From Limoniibacter endophyticus (GTDB taxonomy: Bacteria; Pseudomonadota; Alphaproteobacteria; Rhizobiales; Rhizobiaceae): 64,000 nt of DNA. The stretch is from the NCBI RefSeq assembly GCF_014652835.1, contig NZ_BMZO01000006.1, forward strand, positions 186,001 through 250,000. Reading direction: 5' to 3'. The notes beneath the pieces are model-generated. The model made no database searches, was not told the DNA's origin, and saw only the letters and a list, made by a program, of their open reading frames with translations. Shown here piece by piece: positions 7,279-19,400 of the stretch (positions within the stretch are counted from its first letter, which is position 1; the number at the start of each line of letters is the position of its first letter). A program made the translations under genes and the position numbers.

Positions 7279-8589
7279 TCAACGTTCCCGCATCGCGTGC
7301 TGGATCTGGTCATGCAACGGCTTGATCAGATAGGACAGGATCGAGCGGCTGCCTGTTTCCACGAAAACCTCTACCGGCATGCCGGGACGCAGGCGACCTG
7401 CACCGATCTTCTCGATTTCGCCTTCGTTCAGTTTCAAGCGAGAAACGTAATAGGTCATACCGGTTTGCTGATCGGTGGTGAGATCTGGTGAGATGTCGAG
7501 GACGGAAGCGGTGAGTTCCGGCGTCGTACGCTGGTCAAGACCGGTCAGGCGCAGCCGTGCGTGCTGATCGTTTCGCACCTGATCGACATCATTGGGCGCG
7601 AGTTTGGCCTCCACAATCAACTCGTCATCCATCGGAATGATGCTGACGAGGGTTTCGCCCGGTGCAACAATACCACCTACGGTATGGACGTTGAGCTCGT
7701 GCAGATAACCGGAAATAGGTGCCCGAATTTCAAGGCGCGCCAGTTTGTCTAGCGCTGCCATGCGCTCTTCCTGCAGGCGGGCTATTTCCGTGCGCTTCTG
7801 GTCGAGTTCAGTCAGAATCGCCTCCTGAAAATCCTCGTCCACCTGTACGCGTTGCAGTTTCGTTTGGCTTGTCGCCTGCCGATTCTCGACGATTTCGGCC
7901 AGAACCGAGGCTTCATTGCCGATAAGCGACGCGAGTTCGCGCTGTATGGTCGAAAGCTGGGAATCGACAACCAGCCCGCGCCCGTGCAGATGCTTGATAG
8001 CCTTCAACTGACCCTTCAACAGCTCGATATTCTCAGCGACAGCTTGCCGTTGGGCTTCCAACGCCTTGATTTTCTCGCCAAACTGCGCGATCTGCTCTGA
8101 AAGCTGCGCTTTCTTTCCTTCTTTCGTCAGGGCACGTTGGTCGAGCAGCATTTCTTGCCCTTCGAGAAGCAGTTGCACGCGATCTGAGGCGTTGACTTCG
8201 AGCGAATCCGGGAAATCGACGTCGGTCAGGCCCGCCTGTTCGGCAAGAAGACGTGCTTCCTGCGCAATCAGCTGTTCAAGCTGGCTGTCGATGACCCCAA
8301 GGCCTGCTTCAGCCAGTGTGCCGTCGAGGCGGAAAAGAATACTGCCCGCCTCAACCCTTTGACCTTCCTGCACCGCAATTTCGCCTATAATGCCGCCGTC
8401 GCGATGCTGCACATGTTTGGTACGTCCCTCGACAATGATCTTGCCGGCGCCGATCACCGCCCCGCTGATGCTGGCATAAGCGGACACGCCTCCCAGACCG
8501 ATAGCAAGTGCAACGCTGGTGATAAGGGCGATACGGACCTGTTTTTTTAGCGAGGAACCGATTGAACGGTCGATATCGTCAAAGCGCAT
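7279..8589 (-). CDS. Type I secretion membrane-fusion protein (HlyD/PrtE family)
   Basis: 436 residues from the ATG at 8589. A single N-terminal transmembrane segment at ~residues 20-40 (IALITSVALAIGLGGVSAYA) is followed by a biotinyl-lipoyl-like half (VIGAGKIIVEGRTKHVQHRD, GGIIGEIAVQEGQRVEAGSI), a long coiled coil (~110-270), the second lipoyl half (LEIRAPISGYLHELNVHTVG) and a beta-barrel end. It spans the periplasm, joining the inner-membrane ABC protein to an outer-membrane TolC, which is not encoded here. The ATG overlaps the end of the ABC gene by 11 bases, with AAGAAGG upstream inside that gene. Its place after the giant gene and the ATPase makes the giant protein the likely substrate. 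Confidence 0.93.
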   Translation of the reverse strand: MRFDDIDRSIGSSLKKQVRIALITSVALAIGLGGVSAYASISGAVIGAGKIIVEGRTKHVQHRDGGIIGEIAVQEGQRVEAGSILFRLDGTLAEAGLGVIDSQLEQLIAQEARLLAEQAGLTDVDFPDSLEVNASDRVQLLLEGQEMLLDQRALTKEGKKAQLSEQIAQFGEKIKALEAQRQAVAENIELLKGQLKAIKHLHGRGLVVDSQLSTIQRELASLIGNEASVLAEIVENRQATSQTKLQRVQVDEDFQEAILTELDQKRTEIARLQEERMAALDKLARLEIRAPISGYLHELNVHTVGGIVAPGETLVSIIPMDDELIVEAKLAPNDVDQVRNDQHARLRLTGLDQRTTPELTASVLDISPDLTTDQQTGMTYYVSRLKLNEGEIEKIGAGRLRPGMPVEVFVETGSRSILSYLIKPLHDQIQHAMRER

Positions 8590-10306
8590 GGGAAACGACC
8601 TTCTTGTCTGATTGAGGGGCTGCAAATTCGGCGATGTTGGACAATACCTCGTCGCGCTCGCCAAACTTGATCTGCTGGCCGCTCTGCACGATCAGCACCT
8701 TGTTGACTGCGGCAAGAGCGCTTGTGCGATGGGCGACCAGAACGACGATGGAGCCTCGTCTACGCATTTCGAGCAGCGCAGCGGCAAGCGCCTTTTCTCC
8801 CTCGGCGTCGAGATTGGAGTTGGGTTCATCGAGAATGATGAGGAAAGGGTTGCCATAGAGCGCCCGGGCGAGAGCGATACGTTGCCGTTGCCCGGCGGAA
8901 AGACGGGCGCCCCCCTCGCCGATCCGCGTATTATATCCTTCCGGCAATGCGACGATAAGACGATGCACGTTGCAAAGCTGGGCGGCAGCAACGATGGCCT
9001 CTACATTCAGATTGGGATCAAAGCGAGAGATGTTCTCGGCAATCGTACCGTCGAAGAGTTCGACGTCCTGTGGCAGATAGCCCAGAAAGCGCCCGCGATC
9101 ATCTTCCGGCCATTGATCCATGGTGGACCCGTCAAGTCGTACCGAGCCGCGAAGCGAAGGCCAAACGCCTGTCAGCGCACGTACCAGGCTGGTTTTGCCC
9201 GACCCGGAATGGCCAATAACGCCAAGCCCGTCGCCTGCCTTCAAAGAGAACACGACGTTTTGCAGCAGCAGAACCGGCTCGCCGGGCGCGCTTGTTGCCA
9301 ATCCGTCAACGCTTAGCTCGTGCCTGGGGAGCGGAAGGCCCTCCATGCCATTGTCGTCCTTGATGCTTTTGAAGGCCTGGTCGAGGCGTGCGGTTGCCTG
9401 ACGCGAGGCAACGAAAGCCGGCCACTGGCCAACAGCCTGTTCGATCGGGGCCAAGGCACGCGCCATGATGATCGAGGATGCGATCATGATGCCGGCACTG
9501 ATCTCCTGATAAATGGCGAGATAGGCGCCGAGACCGAGCATGGCTGATTGCAGCACGAGGCGCAGCGTCTTTATGACCGACGAGTAGAAGTTGCTGCGGT
9601 CCGCCGAAAGCCGCTGGGCATTGTACCAGACGCCCAGACGATCAGCATAAAGCATATTGAGACGTGAAATCATGCCCATGGCCGTTACGGCTTCGGCATT
9701 GCGACGCGCCGTTTCGGCAAGCTTGGCCTGCTGCGCACTGACGGAGGAAAGTTCTCGCGTCGGTGCGCGTGCTGAAAGCTCATTGGCGACGACAAGCGTG
9801 AAGATGACCGCACCACCGGCCAGCGCCAGAATGCCCAGCCACGGATGCATGAGAAAGATCAGGATAAAATAGAAGGGCATGAAGGGCAGATCGAAAATTG
9901 CCGCCGGGCCTGTGGAGCCTAGGAAGCGGCGCACAACGTCAATGTCGCGGGCGGGCTGCATGCCTGCCGCTTTTTGGCCGGCAAGTATGGGCAATTGTAC
10001 ATTGGCGCGCAGTGCTGGGCCGGAAAGCTTGGCATATACGCGCATCGCAATGCGCGAAAGAGCGCGCTGGCGCAAGATGTCGAGCAAGCCGCTGAAGAGA
10101 TAGAGGCCAAGTGTTATGCCGCCGAGAACGACCAATGTGGGCACACTGCTCGACGCCAGGACGCGGTCATAGACCTGGAGCATGAAAAGTGGCCCTGTCA
10201 GCATCAGCACGTTGAGCACGGCGCTGACGATGAAAATGCCCATAAACGCTTTTCGACATGTTTTCACGGCTTCCGAAACCGTGAATTCTCGACGACGATT
10301 GAACAT
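8579..10306 (-). CDS. Type I secretion ABC permease/ATPase (PrtD family)
   Basis: 575 residues from the ATG at 10306, chosen because GGAGGGCG lies eight bases upstream; an in-frame ATG at 10339 is less well placed. An exporter-type membrane domain covers residues ~20-300, and the nucleotide-binding domain shows Walker A (GVIGHSGSGKTSLVRAL), the signature LSAGQRQRIALARAL, Walker B (FLIILDEPNSNLD) and the H-loop (VLVAHRTSAL). There is no N-terminal C39 peptidase domain, so substrates with an uncleaved C-terminal signal are expected. It is the second gene of the giant-protein operon and overlaps the membrane-fusion gene. Confidence 0.94.
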   Translation of the reverse strand: MFNRRREFTVSEAVKTCRKAFMGIFIVSAVLNVLMLTGPLFMLQVYDRVLASSSVPTLVVLGGITLGLYLFSGLLDILRQRALSRIAMRVYAKLSGPALRANVQLPILAGQKAAGMQPARDIDVVRRFLGSTGPAAIFDLPFMPFYFILIFLMHPWLGILALAGGAVIFTLVVANELSARAPTRELSSVSAQQAKLAETARRNAEAVTAMGMISRLNMLYADRLGVWYNAQRLSADRSNFYSSVIKTLRLVLQSAMLGLGAYLAIYQEISAGIMIASSIIMARALAPIEQAVGQWPAFVASRQATARLDQAFKSIKDDNGMEGLPLPRHELSVDGLATSAPGEPVLLLQNVVFSLKAGDGLGVIGHSGSGKTSLVRALTGVWPSLRGSVRLDGSTMDQWPEDDRGRFLGYLPQDVELFDGTIAENISRFDPNLNVEAIVAAAQLCNVHRLIVALPEGYNTRIGEGGARLSAGQRQRIALARALYGNPFLIILDEPNSNLDAEGEKALAAALLEMRRRGSIVVLVAHRTSALAAVNKVLIVQSGQQIKFGERDEVLSNIAEFAAPQSDKKVVSHAL

Positions 10307-10367
10307 GTTCCCGCCCTCCGAACGCTGACTGCGCAGCATTCAATATTTCGATAAGTTGAAATGGGGA

Positions 10368-10396
10368 GGAACTGGCCCCCGTGGGGGGCCAGTTCC
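10368..10396 (-). terminator. Strong hairpin between giant gene and secretion genes
   Basis: GGAACTGGCCCCC (10368-10380) and GGGGGCCAGTTCC (10384-10396) form a perfect 13-bp stem with a 3-base loop, right after the giant gene's stop and ~62 bases before the ATPase start. On the minus strand the stem is followed by CCCCATTTC, only weakly T-rich, so it looks like an attenuator or mRNA-stabilising 3' structure that lowers ABC/HlyD expression relative to the giant protein. Confidence 0.7.
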
Positions 10397-10402
10397 GTCT
10401 CG

Positions 10403-13400
10403 TCAGGTCAGAAGATCGTAACCAAATACCGGTCCGAGGTCCGGATTGTAGCCGTCGTGATCCATCACGTCGGTATCGGCCGGTTCCGGCATGGCGTCGT
10501 CATGCAGGAGCTGAGCAGAGGTCGCGTCTCCAAAGGCGTCGATTGTTACCATCTTGGCCGCCACCTGCATCGGCGAAGCCACCGGTTCGAGGCTGAAGGA
10601 CGAAATGTCCTGTGCGCCGCCGTTGAAGGTGAGGCGGATGACGGTCGTGCCTGCGTCGAGATCGACATTCACTGTATTACTATCCTGGAAATTCGACCAT
10701 GTACCGGTGCGCGGCGTGTTGACCGTTACCGTGTCCACCGCGCTTCCATTGGTGAAGGATGCGGTGACCGTGCGGTTTGGTCCCCCCGCTTCACCCAGTG
10801 CGAGATTGGCATTGAAGGCGTAGGTGCCGGCCTCCTCCACCGTAATCGTGTATTCCATCCACTCGCCATTGGCGATCCAGCCGACATCGCCGCTGGACGT
10901 AACTTCCACCGAAGATCCGCCACGTCCGCCATTGGTGCCGCCTTGAAGGCCGGCGGCGTCATTATAGGCAACGCCTTGCCCGCCTTCATCATAGTCAACC
11001 GCGTCGATGACGAGGCCAGCATCCGACAGGACAGGTGCCACGCCTCCGAATGGCGTCTGGCCGCTTGGAGCCGTCAGCGTGAAGGAAGCAAGATCAAGCA
11101 CATAACCGTTTGATGCGAGCGGCCCGTTGAAGGTCAGGCGCAGCGTCTGAATGCCTGCATCAAGTGCAAAGGAGATCGGTGCACTTTGGGCAAAGGCAGC
11201 ACTTCCGAAGTCCGATCCGCCTGCATGACCATCGGCGAGGCTGACCGTGCCGAGTTGCGTCTGGCCATTCAAGGAAATGCCGATCGTGGCGCCAGCTACT
11301 GGTGTCTTGGCGTTGGCCGAGAATGTATAGGTACCAGCAGTCGGAACATTAATCGTATATTCCACCCATTCTCCCGGTTTTACGTGACCTATATCGAGAC
11401 CTGCCCCGACCAGTTCCACGTCGCGTCCAGAGCGGAAACTCGGATTACTGGTCGGATTGTCAAGTCCTGCATTGTCGTTCCAGGAGATCCCCTGCCCGCC
11501 ATTGTCGAAGTTGGTCGCATCGACGGTCAGCGTGCCGTTGGTAAAGGTCGGAGCGGCGCCCGGATAAGGTGTCTGGGGGTTGACCGGGGCCGTCAGCTTG
11601 AAGGAGGCAAGGTCGAGCACATAGCCGTTCGATGCGAGCGGCCCATTGAAGGTCAGGCGCAGCGTCTGGATACCGGCTGCGAGGTTGAGTGAGATGGGAG
11701 CGCTGTCCGCAAAGGCAGCATTGCTGAAATTCGAGCCGCCTGCATGTCCGTCAGCCAGCGTGACGGTACCGAGTTGCGTCTGGCCGTTGAGCGAAACGCT
11801 GATCGTGGCACCCGATACCGGTGTCTTGGCATTGGCCGAGAAGCTGTAGGTGCCGGCGGTGGGCACGTCGATCGTGTATTCCACCCATTCACCCGGCTTG
11901 ACGTGACCTATATCGAGACCTGCCCCGACCAGTTCCACATCGCGCCCAGGGCGGAAGCTTGGATTACCGGTGGGATTGTCGAGCCCTGCATTGTCATTCC
12001 AGGAGATGCCCTGTCCGCCATTGTCGAAGTTGGTCGCATCGACGGTGAGGACGCCGTTGGTGAAAGTCGGCGCAGGGCCGGGATAAGGCGTTTGTGGCCC
12101 GGTCGGGGGCGTGCCGGTATTGTCGAAGAAGTTGGCTGTCCCGTCATTATCGGCGTCAAGTTGGAGCGCATCGTTGATGCCATCGCCGTTGGCATCGTTG
12201 GCGCTAGTCAGCGTATGCGGCTTGACGTTTTTGATGACGAACATGTGGTCGTTATAGTCGTAATTACCTGCACCGGGGTAATCCTGGATGGCGATGTATG
12301 TGCCGGGGATCACGTTGCCATCGGCGTCCAGTGCCTCAAAGAAGCGGATCAGGTGGCCCTGATCTTCTCCGACGAGCTGGCCGAAATTCGGATCTATCTT
12401 GTTGGCTTCCGGGTCGGTCCATGACGAGTAGGTTGGCCGCCCATCAACCGAGATGAACAGGCCGAACGGCGTGTTCTGGGAAATGGTGCCGCGAGCCACG
12501 CTCGCCCCTGCCCCGCTACCTGCCACCAACTGATCGGGAAGAACCGTCTGGCCCTGTTGATCGTCATTGGCAAACAGGTTGGTGACGGCGCTCGAATTGA
12601 CCTGATGGTAACCCAGGCGCGCGACGTTGCCCTGCTGCAGGAAAGCCGCCATCTGAATGATCTCGACATTCTTGGTCGGATCGAGTTTCTCCAGATAAGG
12701 CATCAGAACTTCGTCGCCGACGGTTTCGACCTGACCGCCATTAGCCAGTTCGCCTTGCGCGACATCGGTCGTGTAACCGAAGGCTTCAACGATCTGTGCG
12801 ACGGTCGGCTCGGAATTGTTTTCCGAAAACTCCTGCGCCAGACCGGCAAGCTGGATGACCTTGGCTCCTTCGTAGTCGTTGGAGTTGATGGTTAGGGTTG
12901 CGTTGTAAAGGTCGGCGCCGGAAGCGGTGCCGGCATGTGTTCCCTTGAAGCGGATGGTGATCTGAGCCGACGCGCCTGCTGCGATACTGGTCGGTACCGG
13001 CCCGACGAATTCGAATGCCGAACTATCGGAAAGAACCAGGCTCGACAGGGACAGTGCGGTAAAGCCGTCATTCGTCAGAGTCAGCGTTGCTTCGTTGCGG
13101 AAGGTCTGCTGAGCATTGGCTGGCTGGTCGATGTTGGTGAAGACCAGACGGTCGTCAGCTGCCGCATCGTCCAGTCCGCTTATGACCATGTCTGCACCGA
13201 AGCCTACCGGCTCGACACCTTCAATGACGAAGAGGTTGTCATTGTAGTCGTAGTTGATGCCGGTGTAATCCATGACGCCGAGATAAACATTGGGTATCAC
13301 GTCGCCATTGCCATCGAGAGCCTGGAAGATCTTGACGGTGTGGCCCTGCTGTGCGCCGGGGACGATGACGCCGCCTGTTGGATTGAGCCGTGGATCGGAC

Positions 13401-16400
13401 GACAGTCCGGCCACCGAAATGCCGAATATATCCGCCCCCTGCCAGCCGTCCGGCACATCGGTGCGCGTGAAGGTTTTCGTGGCAAAGGTCGAGTCGTTGC
13501 CGGCATTTGGAAGCAGGCGCTGATTGTCGTTGCCCTGATGATCCCAGAAGTTGATCGTGCCGTTCTTCGTTCCAGGATTATGAATGCCTATCGTGGCACC
13601 GCCCGGGCCGTGAAACGCCGCTATCTGCGTAATCTTGGCCGACGTGAAGCCATCGGCAATCTTCCAGTAAGGCGACAGCACCTCCGTTTCATCGGTTTTT
13701 GCAAACACGTCATTAGTCGAAAGTACCGAATTTTCGCCGCCGCCGGTGAGTTTCAGGCCTTCGATGACGTTACCGAAACCGAAAATCTTCCAGATTTCAT
13801 TGACGTTGGGTTCTTGCCCGCCTTCATCTCGAGCCTGCCAGAAGCCGGCAAGTTTGACGGTGGCAACCGGGCTATCCTGATCGTTGGTCACGATCTTGAG
13901 CTGCCCTTCAAAGATCGTGGACGTGCCATCGACATTGCTGGTGGGGGGCGTATAGGCGGCCCGGTTGAACAGGACCGTCACATCGAGAAAAGCCCCTGGT
14001 GCAATGGTAACGCCGTTCAGCGCGTTTGGATTTTGCAGGACGAATGGTCCGGTCAGCTGGTAATCGGTGACTGTCAGCGGCTCGGTACCCGTGTTCGAGA
14101 TACGAACCGTACCGTCATCCTTGAAATCACGCGGCGAGCCGGGTGAGACCGCATCGGGGTTCTCCAGATAGGAAAAGTGCAGGCGGTCGTCGAAGTAAGC
14201 CGCATCAAGGCTGTGGATTGTCACCTCCGCATTCGGGTTACCGGGCGCTGGCTGAATATCCAGATAGTCGAGCCCATTTGCGCCCGGCGCATTGGAGATA
14301 ACGCGCAGCTGGTAGTTCTGGCCCGCCTGCAGGGTAAGATAGACGGACTCCTCCCCTGCCGTACCTGCGCCGGGGAATGGGCTGGTATCGACCTCCACAC
14401 CGTTCAGGAACCATCTGAGGCCCTGACCATTCGTGGCATTCAGGTTGGCGGCCGTGTCGATCTTGTAAACGCCATCGGCGTTCACGGTGAAATAGAAATC
14501 GACCGTGCTGCCATTTACCGTATTGGCCGAACCATCGGTTGCCTCGAGTTCGATGCGTCCCGAACCATCGATCTCGGCATAATCCGGTTCGAAGACCGAT
14601 ATAGGCGTCTTGGTGACACGCATATAATCAAGGTTGGGGCCGTTGCCGTCGGGTGCGGTCAGGGTGATGACATTCGTGCCCGCGGCCAGATCGAGCGTCA
14701 CGGATTGCGGTCCCCATGTCGTTTCGCTTGCGTTGGAGTTAGGCAGGAAAGGCAACGTCTGGACGACCACGCCGTTGACGGAGATCGTCATCGGACGCGC
14801 GGTTTTGGTCGAGGCGAGCGCATAGAGCACGTCGAGATTGTAGCTGCCGCTCGTCGACGTCGAGATCGTCCAGCTGACAGATTGATCTGCTGTGCCGACA
14901 TAATCGACGAAGGCACCGCCTGACTGGTTCCTGTCTTCAGTCACGATGGCCGCACCGCCTAGATCGGCATTCTCGGCCTCGTATTTCACATAGGTAATGC
15001 CATCAATGATCATTTCGCCGTCGTTCGGAACGGAGTTTCCGTCGGCCGGCACGAGAATCTCGAGCTGATCGATATTCGGACCGGTATTGTTGACGGAACG
15101 CACCGTTACGGTGTTGGCGCCGCCTGTAAGAACGACTGGAATATCAACGGTCTGCCAGTTGTTCCACGGGTCGCTTCCATCGGTGACGGTGGTTGGCAGG
15201 AAAGACTGGACCTTGATGATATTGCCGTTGATTTCAAGCTGCAATGGACGGTCAGCGGTACTGCCATTGGCATAGCGGAAGCGCAGGATCGCATTGCCGG
15301 CCTGATCGGCAGGCACCGAGAAGTTGAAAGTGAGGAAATCGGCATTTGTGGAGCCGAAATCGGCATAGCCGCCGGGTACCCCGTCATCGCCGTTCGTGTT
15401 TCCGTCCGTGCCATAAGCACCCGGGCGCAGACCATTGACCGTTCCGGCCGTGCCGGCAGCCTCTGGATTGGACGCGTCACGGATCTGGATTTGAGCTCCA
15501 GTGCCGGTCGCGACCGTGACGGAGGTGCCGTCAGCAGGGGTCTTGTCTTCGGCCTGTATCGTGACGAGCGACACGAAGTCTTCGCCGGAGGGTTCCTCGC
15601 CCGGTACGAAGACCGACGAAGCGGTTGCGGTGTTCAACGCGTCGTCGGTGACCTCGATTGTTGCGGTGACCGGACCGGTGAGTGCGCCCAGATCAATGGT
15701 GAACTGCTTTTGTGCATCAATCGTGATGGTTTGTTTAGGCCCATTATTGAACGATATGCGGATCGCGGTGATGTCGCTGTCGAGACCGTCGATGCGGAAG
15801 ATTGCCGCTGCCGGGTCGCTGACATCGAGAGCGACCAGCGTCAGATCATTGCCCTCATCTGCCGTCAGATCCTGACTGACACCACCCGGGGCCGGAGTCA
15901 GAAGGATGAGCTGGCTGGCCCCTGTGCTGCGATTGAGCGTCATCAGGTAAAGTTGGCCGGTCACCGGGTTCTGGATGATATCGAGCGGATCGATATAATC
16001 ATCGATTACCGAGCCATCCGGCCGGCGCAGGACGTCGTCGCCGATGATATTGCCTTCCGCATCCACCTGGATATAGCGGACATTATCGCCGGTCGAGAAC
16101 TGGGCAAAGAGCACGGCTCCCTTCAGGTTCGAGCCGAAAGCATTGCCAGTATATTCAACCGCGCCATTGGGCGACTGATTATAGCCCAGATTGTAGACGC
16201 CATCGAGGTCGTAATCCGCATCCGGTTGCACGCCGGACTGATAACCGTCTGTGTTGGAATTGCCGTCATTGCCGCCGACAACCTCGTTCGGATCCGAACC
16301 TCCAGTCGGGTTGCCACCATTGAGAATATATTCGTCGCGCAGAACGTTCGGGTGGCCGTAATATTTACCTTCGTCGATTGTGAAGAAGTAGTCGTACTGT

Positions 16401-19400
16401 TTCGGCGAATTGGAGATGGTCGTATCGAGGCCAGGCTGTGTCGGGTCTGTCGGCGTTTTGCCGCCCGAAGCCGTTCCGTTGGTTGGCACATAGAGCTTGC
16501 CGTTGGAATGCCAGACAAGATCATAGGCATTGCGCACGCCGGTGGCATAGATCGAAAGAACCGCATCCGACGCATAAGGATTGTAGAAGCCCGGATAGGT
16601 GCCATCAATATTGAAATTTGCAGCCGGGGACTGGTAGCTCGGATTGCCCGCCTGGCTCGGTTCGGTCTGAACGCTGAAGCCGCCGCTCGGGGGCGTCCGC
16701 GTCGGGTCGATCTCCAGAATCGCCGCATTCAGCAGGCGCTCAGGACGATTGCCCCAGGCACCATCAGCCGCACCCGCAGCCGAGTTAGACCCCTGGCTGA
16801 GATAGAGCAGATATTCAGGTTCACCATTGGTTGGCGAATAGTCCGGATTCTGACGGAATTCGAGGCTGTTCGTCAGGTGATCGCCGCCCGAACGCGGCAG
16901 TCCGGTAATATAAGCTTCCGCCGTAGAATTCTGGAAATTATCCGCGAGCGTGATCTTGCTGACGCGTCCCGAGAATTCGGGGGTGTCAAAGGCTTTCGAT
17001 TCACGCGGAATGGGTGCGTTATCGGTAATCCAGATCGTGTTGGGATCATTCGGATCGAAGACAAAGCCGACAATGCCGCGCCGTTCGCCGCCACCGGCAT
17101 CGAGATAGCTGAGCGACAATGTTTCTTGCGAAGCCTTGTCGATCGTGCCGTTAGCGTTGACGGTCCAGCGATGGATTTCGCCGGTGATCGTGGCGACATA
17201 GAGCTTGCCATCGGGTCCGAACTCGACCGTTGTAAAGCCCCCTGCCCCGTCGGCAAATCCATTGAGAAGAACGTCCGTGGTGAAAGCGACTTCACGCGGT
17301 ACATCGACTGGCGCCGTGCCGGTAACGAAGGTGGTTGTCAGGTCCTGAAACTGCTTGAGCGGTCCGTCCGGGTCGGTGATCGAACCAAGATCCATGACAT
17401 CCTGTACCTTGAGTGTGTAACTCGTATTCTCCTTCAGGTCCTGAAGCGGACGGATGTTGAGTGTATCGGCACCGCCGCTGATCTGGATGGAGACAGGAAC
17501 TTCGATACCCGTCAGCGTCTCGACCAGCTTGATATTATCCGTATAGGCGATGTTGGGGCCACGATTGCCATCGGCTTGCAGATTGATGCCGACGACGAAA
17601 GTCGAGGTTGGATCGATGCCGGTGGGCAGCTCGCCGTTAGGACCGATGGCGATCGACACTTGCCCGTCTTCGAGAGAGGCTGCAACCGGGGCGACGAAGT
17701 AGGAAAAATCCTGATCTGCGGGAACGCCATCGTCAGGTGTCAGGTCCGGAACCCTGTCGATCTCGAGATACTGGATTTCCGTGTTCGTGCCGCCGATCGA
17801 GTCGATCGTCAAACGTCCATCCGTCACCGTCACAATGGTGGTGACGAGCGTGGAGCGATAGCCCGCGCCGCTATTATTGCCGTTGGGCGCAGTGGGTACC
17901 CAGTCAGGCATGACGTCCTGACCTTCGACATTGATCGCGTAAGTTGAATCCGGCGCACCGGCAGTGTCGCCAATAGACATGGTCACCTGATAGGTGCCGT
18001 TCGCCAATGCCATTTCCCATGCTCTTGAGACACCCGATCCCGGCATCTCGAAATGAGCGTAGGTTTTTTGCAGATCGGAGGCTTCGGAAACCGTGTTCTT
18101 ATACCAGTGCGCATTGGTCGGCTGATTTGCGGCAATCGTGCCATTGGTCGTGCCGTCTGCTACACTTTCTTCCGTTACCCATCCATAGGAGAATCCGTTG
18201 CCACGATCTCCGAACCCCAGGCCGACATCCGCAAGGAAGCCCTGAGGCGTCTGGTATCCGGCAGGGAGCCCGTTCGAGGTCTGCCCGGAAGCTGGCTGGA
18301 AGTTGATCTTGACGACCTCTTCGAAACGGATCAGGTCGCGGGTTTCGCCCGGCCCGTCATCGCCGTCCCGGCTGATTGTCACATTGTCGATGTTGGGGCC
18401 GTTGGTGATCGTATTAGCCAAGGAGATCGCATTGATGCCCGCGTTCAACTGGACATCGATGGTTACGTCTACCCAGGTTGACCACCCTTGGTCGGCCGTG
18501 CCACCGGCGGGAACGGTCGAGTTGAAATTTACAAGCTGAGTTACACCGTTAATGCTCAGGGTCATCGGGCGGTTGGCGTCGCCGCCATTGGCATAGCGGA
18601 CGGTAAGTTGATAGGTGCCTGCTTCTTCGACCGTGATATTGAAGCCAGCCTGATCGCCGATGTCATTACCCATGTCGAGATAGCCGCTACCTTCGTAGCC
18701 TGGGCGCAGGCCATCGGCATCGAAGATCTGGCCAGGGCCGCTATTGCCCGTATTGGCATTCGGTTCCTTGTTTTCGGGTGTGCGTGGAACAGTATCGGCC
18801 GGGGTCGAGGCAGTGGCTTCGACATCGGAGACGGTGAAAGTCTCCGCTTCGATCGTCACCAGGAATGGCTCGGAGGGATTGCCCTCGTCGACATATTCGA
18901 AAGTTGCCTGATCGATATTGGGACCAGCCGTCGCACCAGCCGGAATCTCGAGACTGACAGTGTTGGCACCCTCGGCCAGAGTAATCTCGACGGTTTTCTC
19001 GACCCAGGAATTCCAGCCTGTCGCCTCCGAGCCAGTACCTACCACCGGACCCGGGACGAAGGATACAGGGCCCTCGCTGCTACCGTTGACGGATAAAGCC
19101 AGAGGCCGGTCCGTGGTGCCGCCATTGGCATAGCGGAACGTGACGAGATAGGTTCCGGCGGCTGGGGCGTCTATATTGAAGGTGATACCATCGCCCGCAT
19201 TCGTGCCGAAGTCGATATAGGCGCCATCCACGGCACCCGTGCGGTAATTACCGGTCGCATCGGGACGGCTCGCGCTGACTTCCCGCGTCAGGCTTGCGTC
19301 GCTGTCACCTGTGCCGCTGTCCTGCACCATGACCTTGGTTTCGTCTTCAGCCTGGATGGTGAAGGGAGCAATGACGACCGGGCCCGCAATGACGATGTTC

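Noticed and set aside
11066-12103. The tandem repeat as a CRISPR or mobile element.
   Set aside because: Units are 519 bases, in frame and encode CBM6 modules.
15491-17947. An 818-codon plus-strand open frame inside the giant gene, and other long antisense frames there (for example 12935-14146 and 10361-11113).
   Set aside because: They are exactly antisense to a domain-rich, clearly real protein; their products are Ile/Arg/Asp-rich with no family features, the typical mirror of a GC-rich coding strand.
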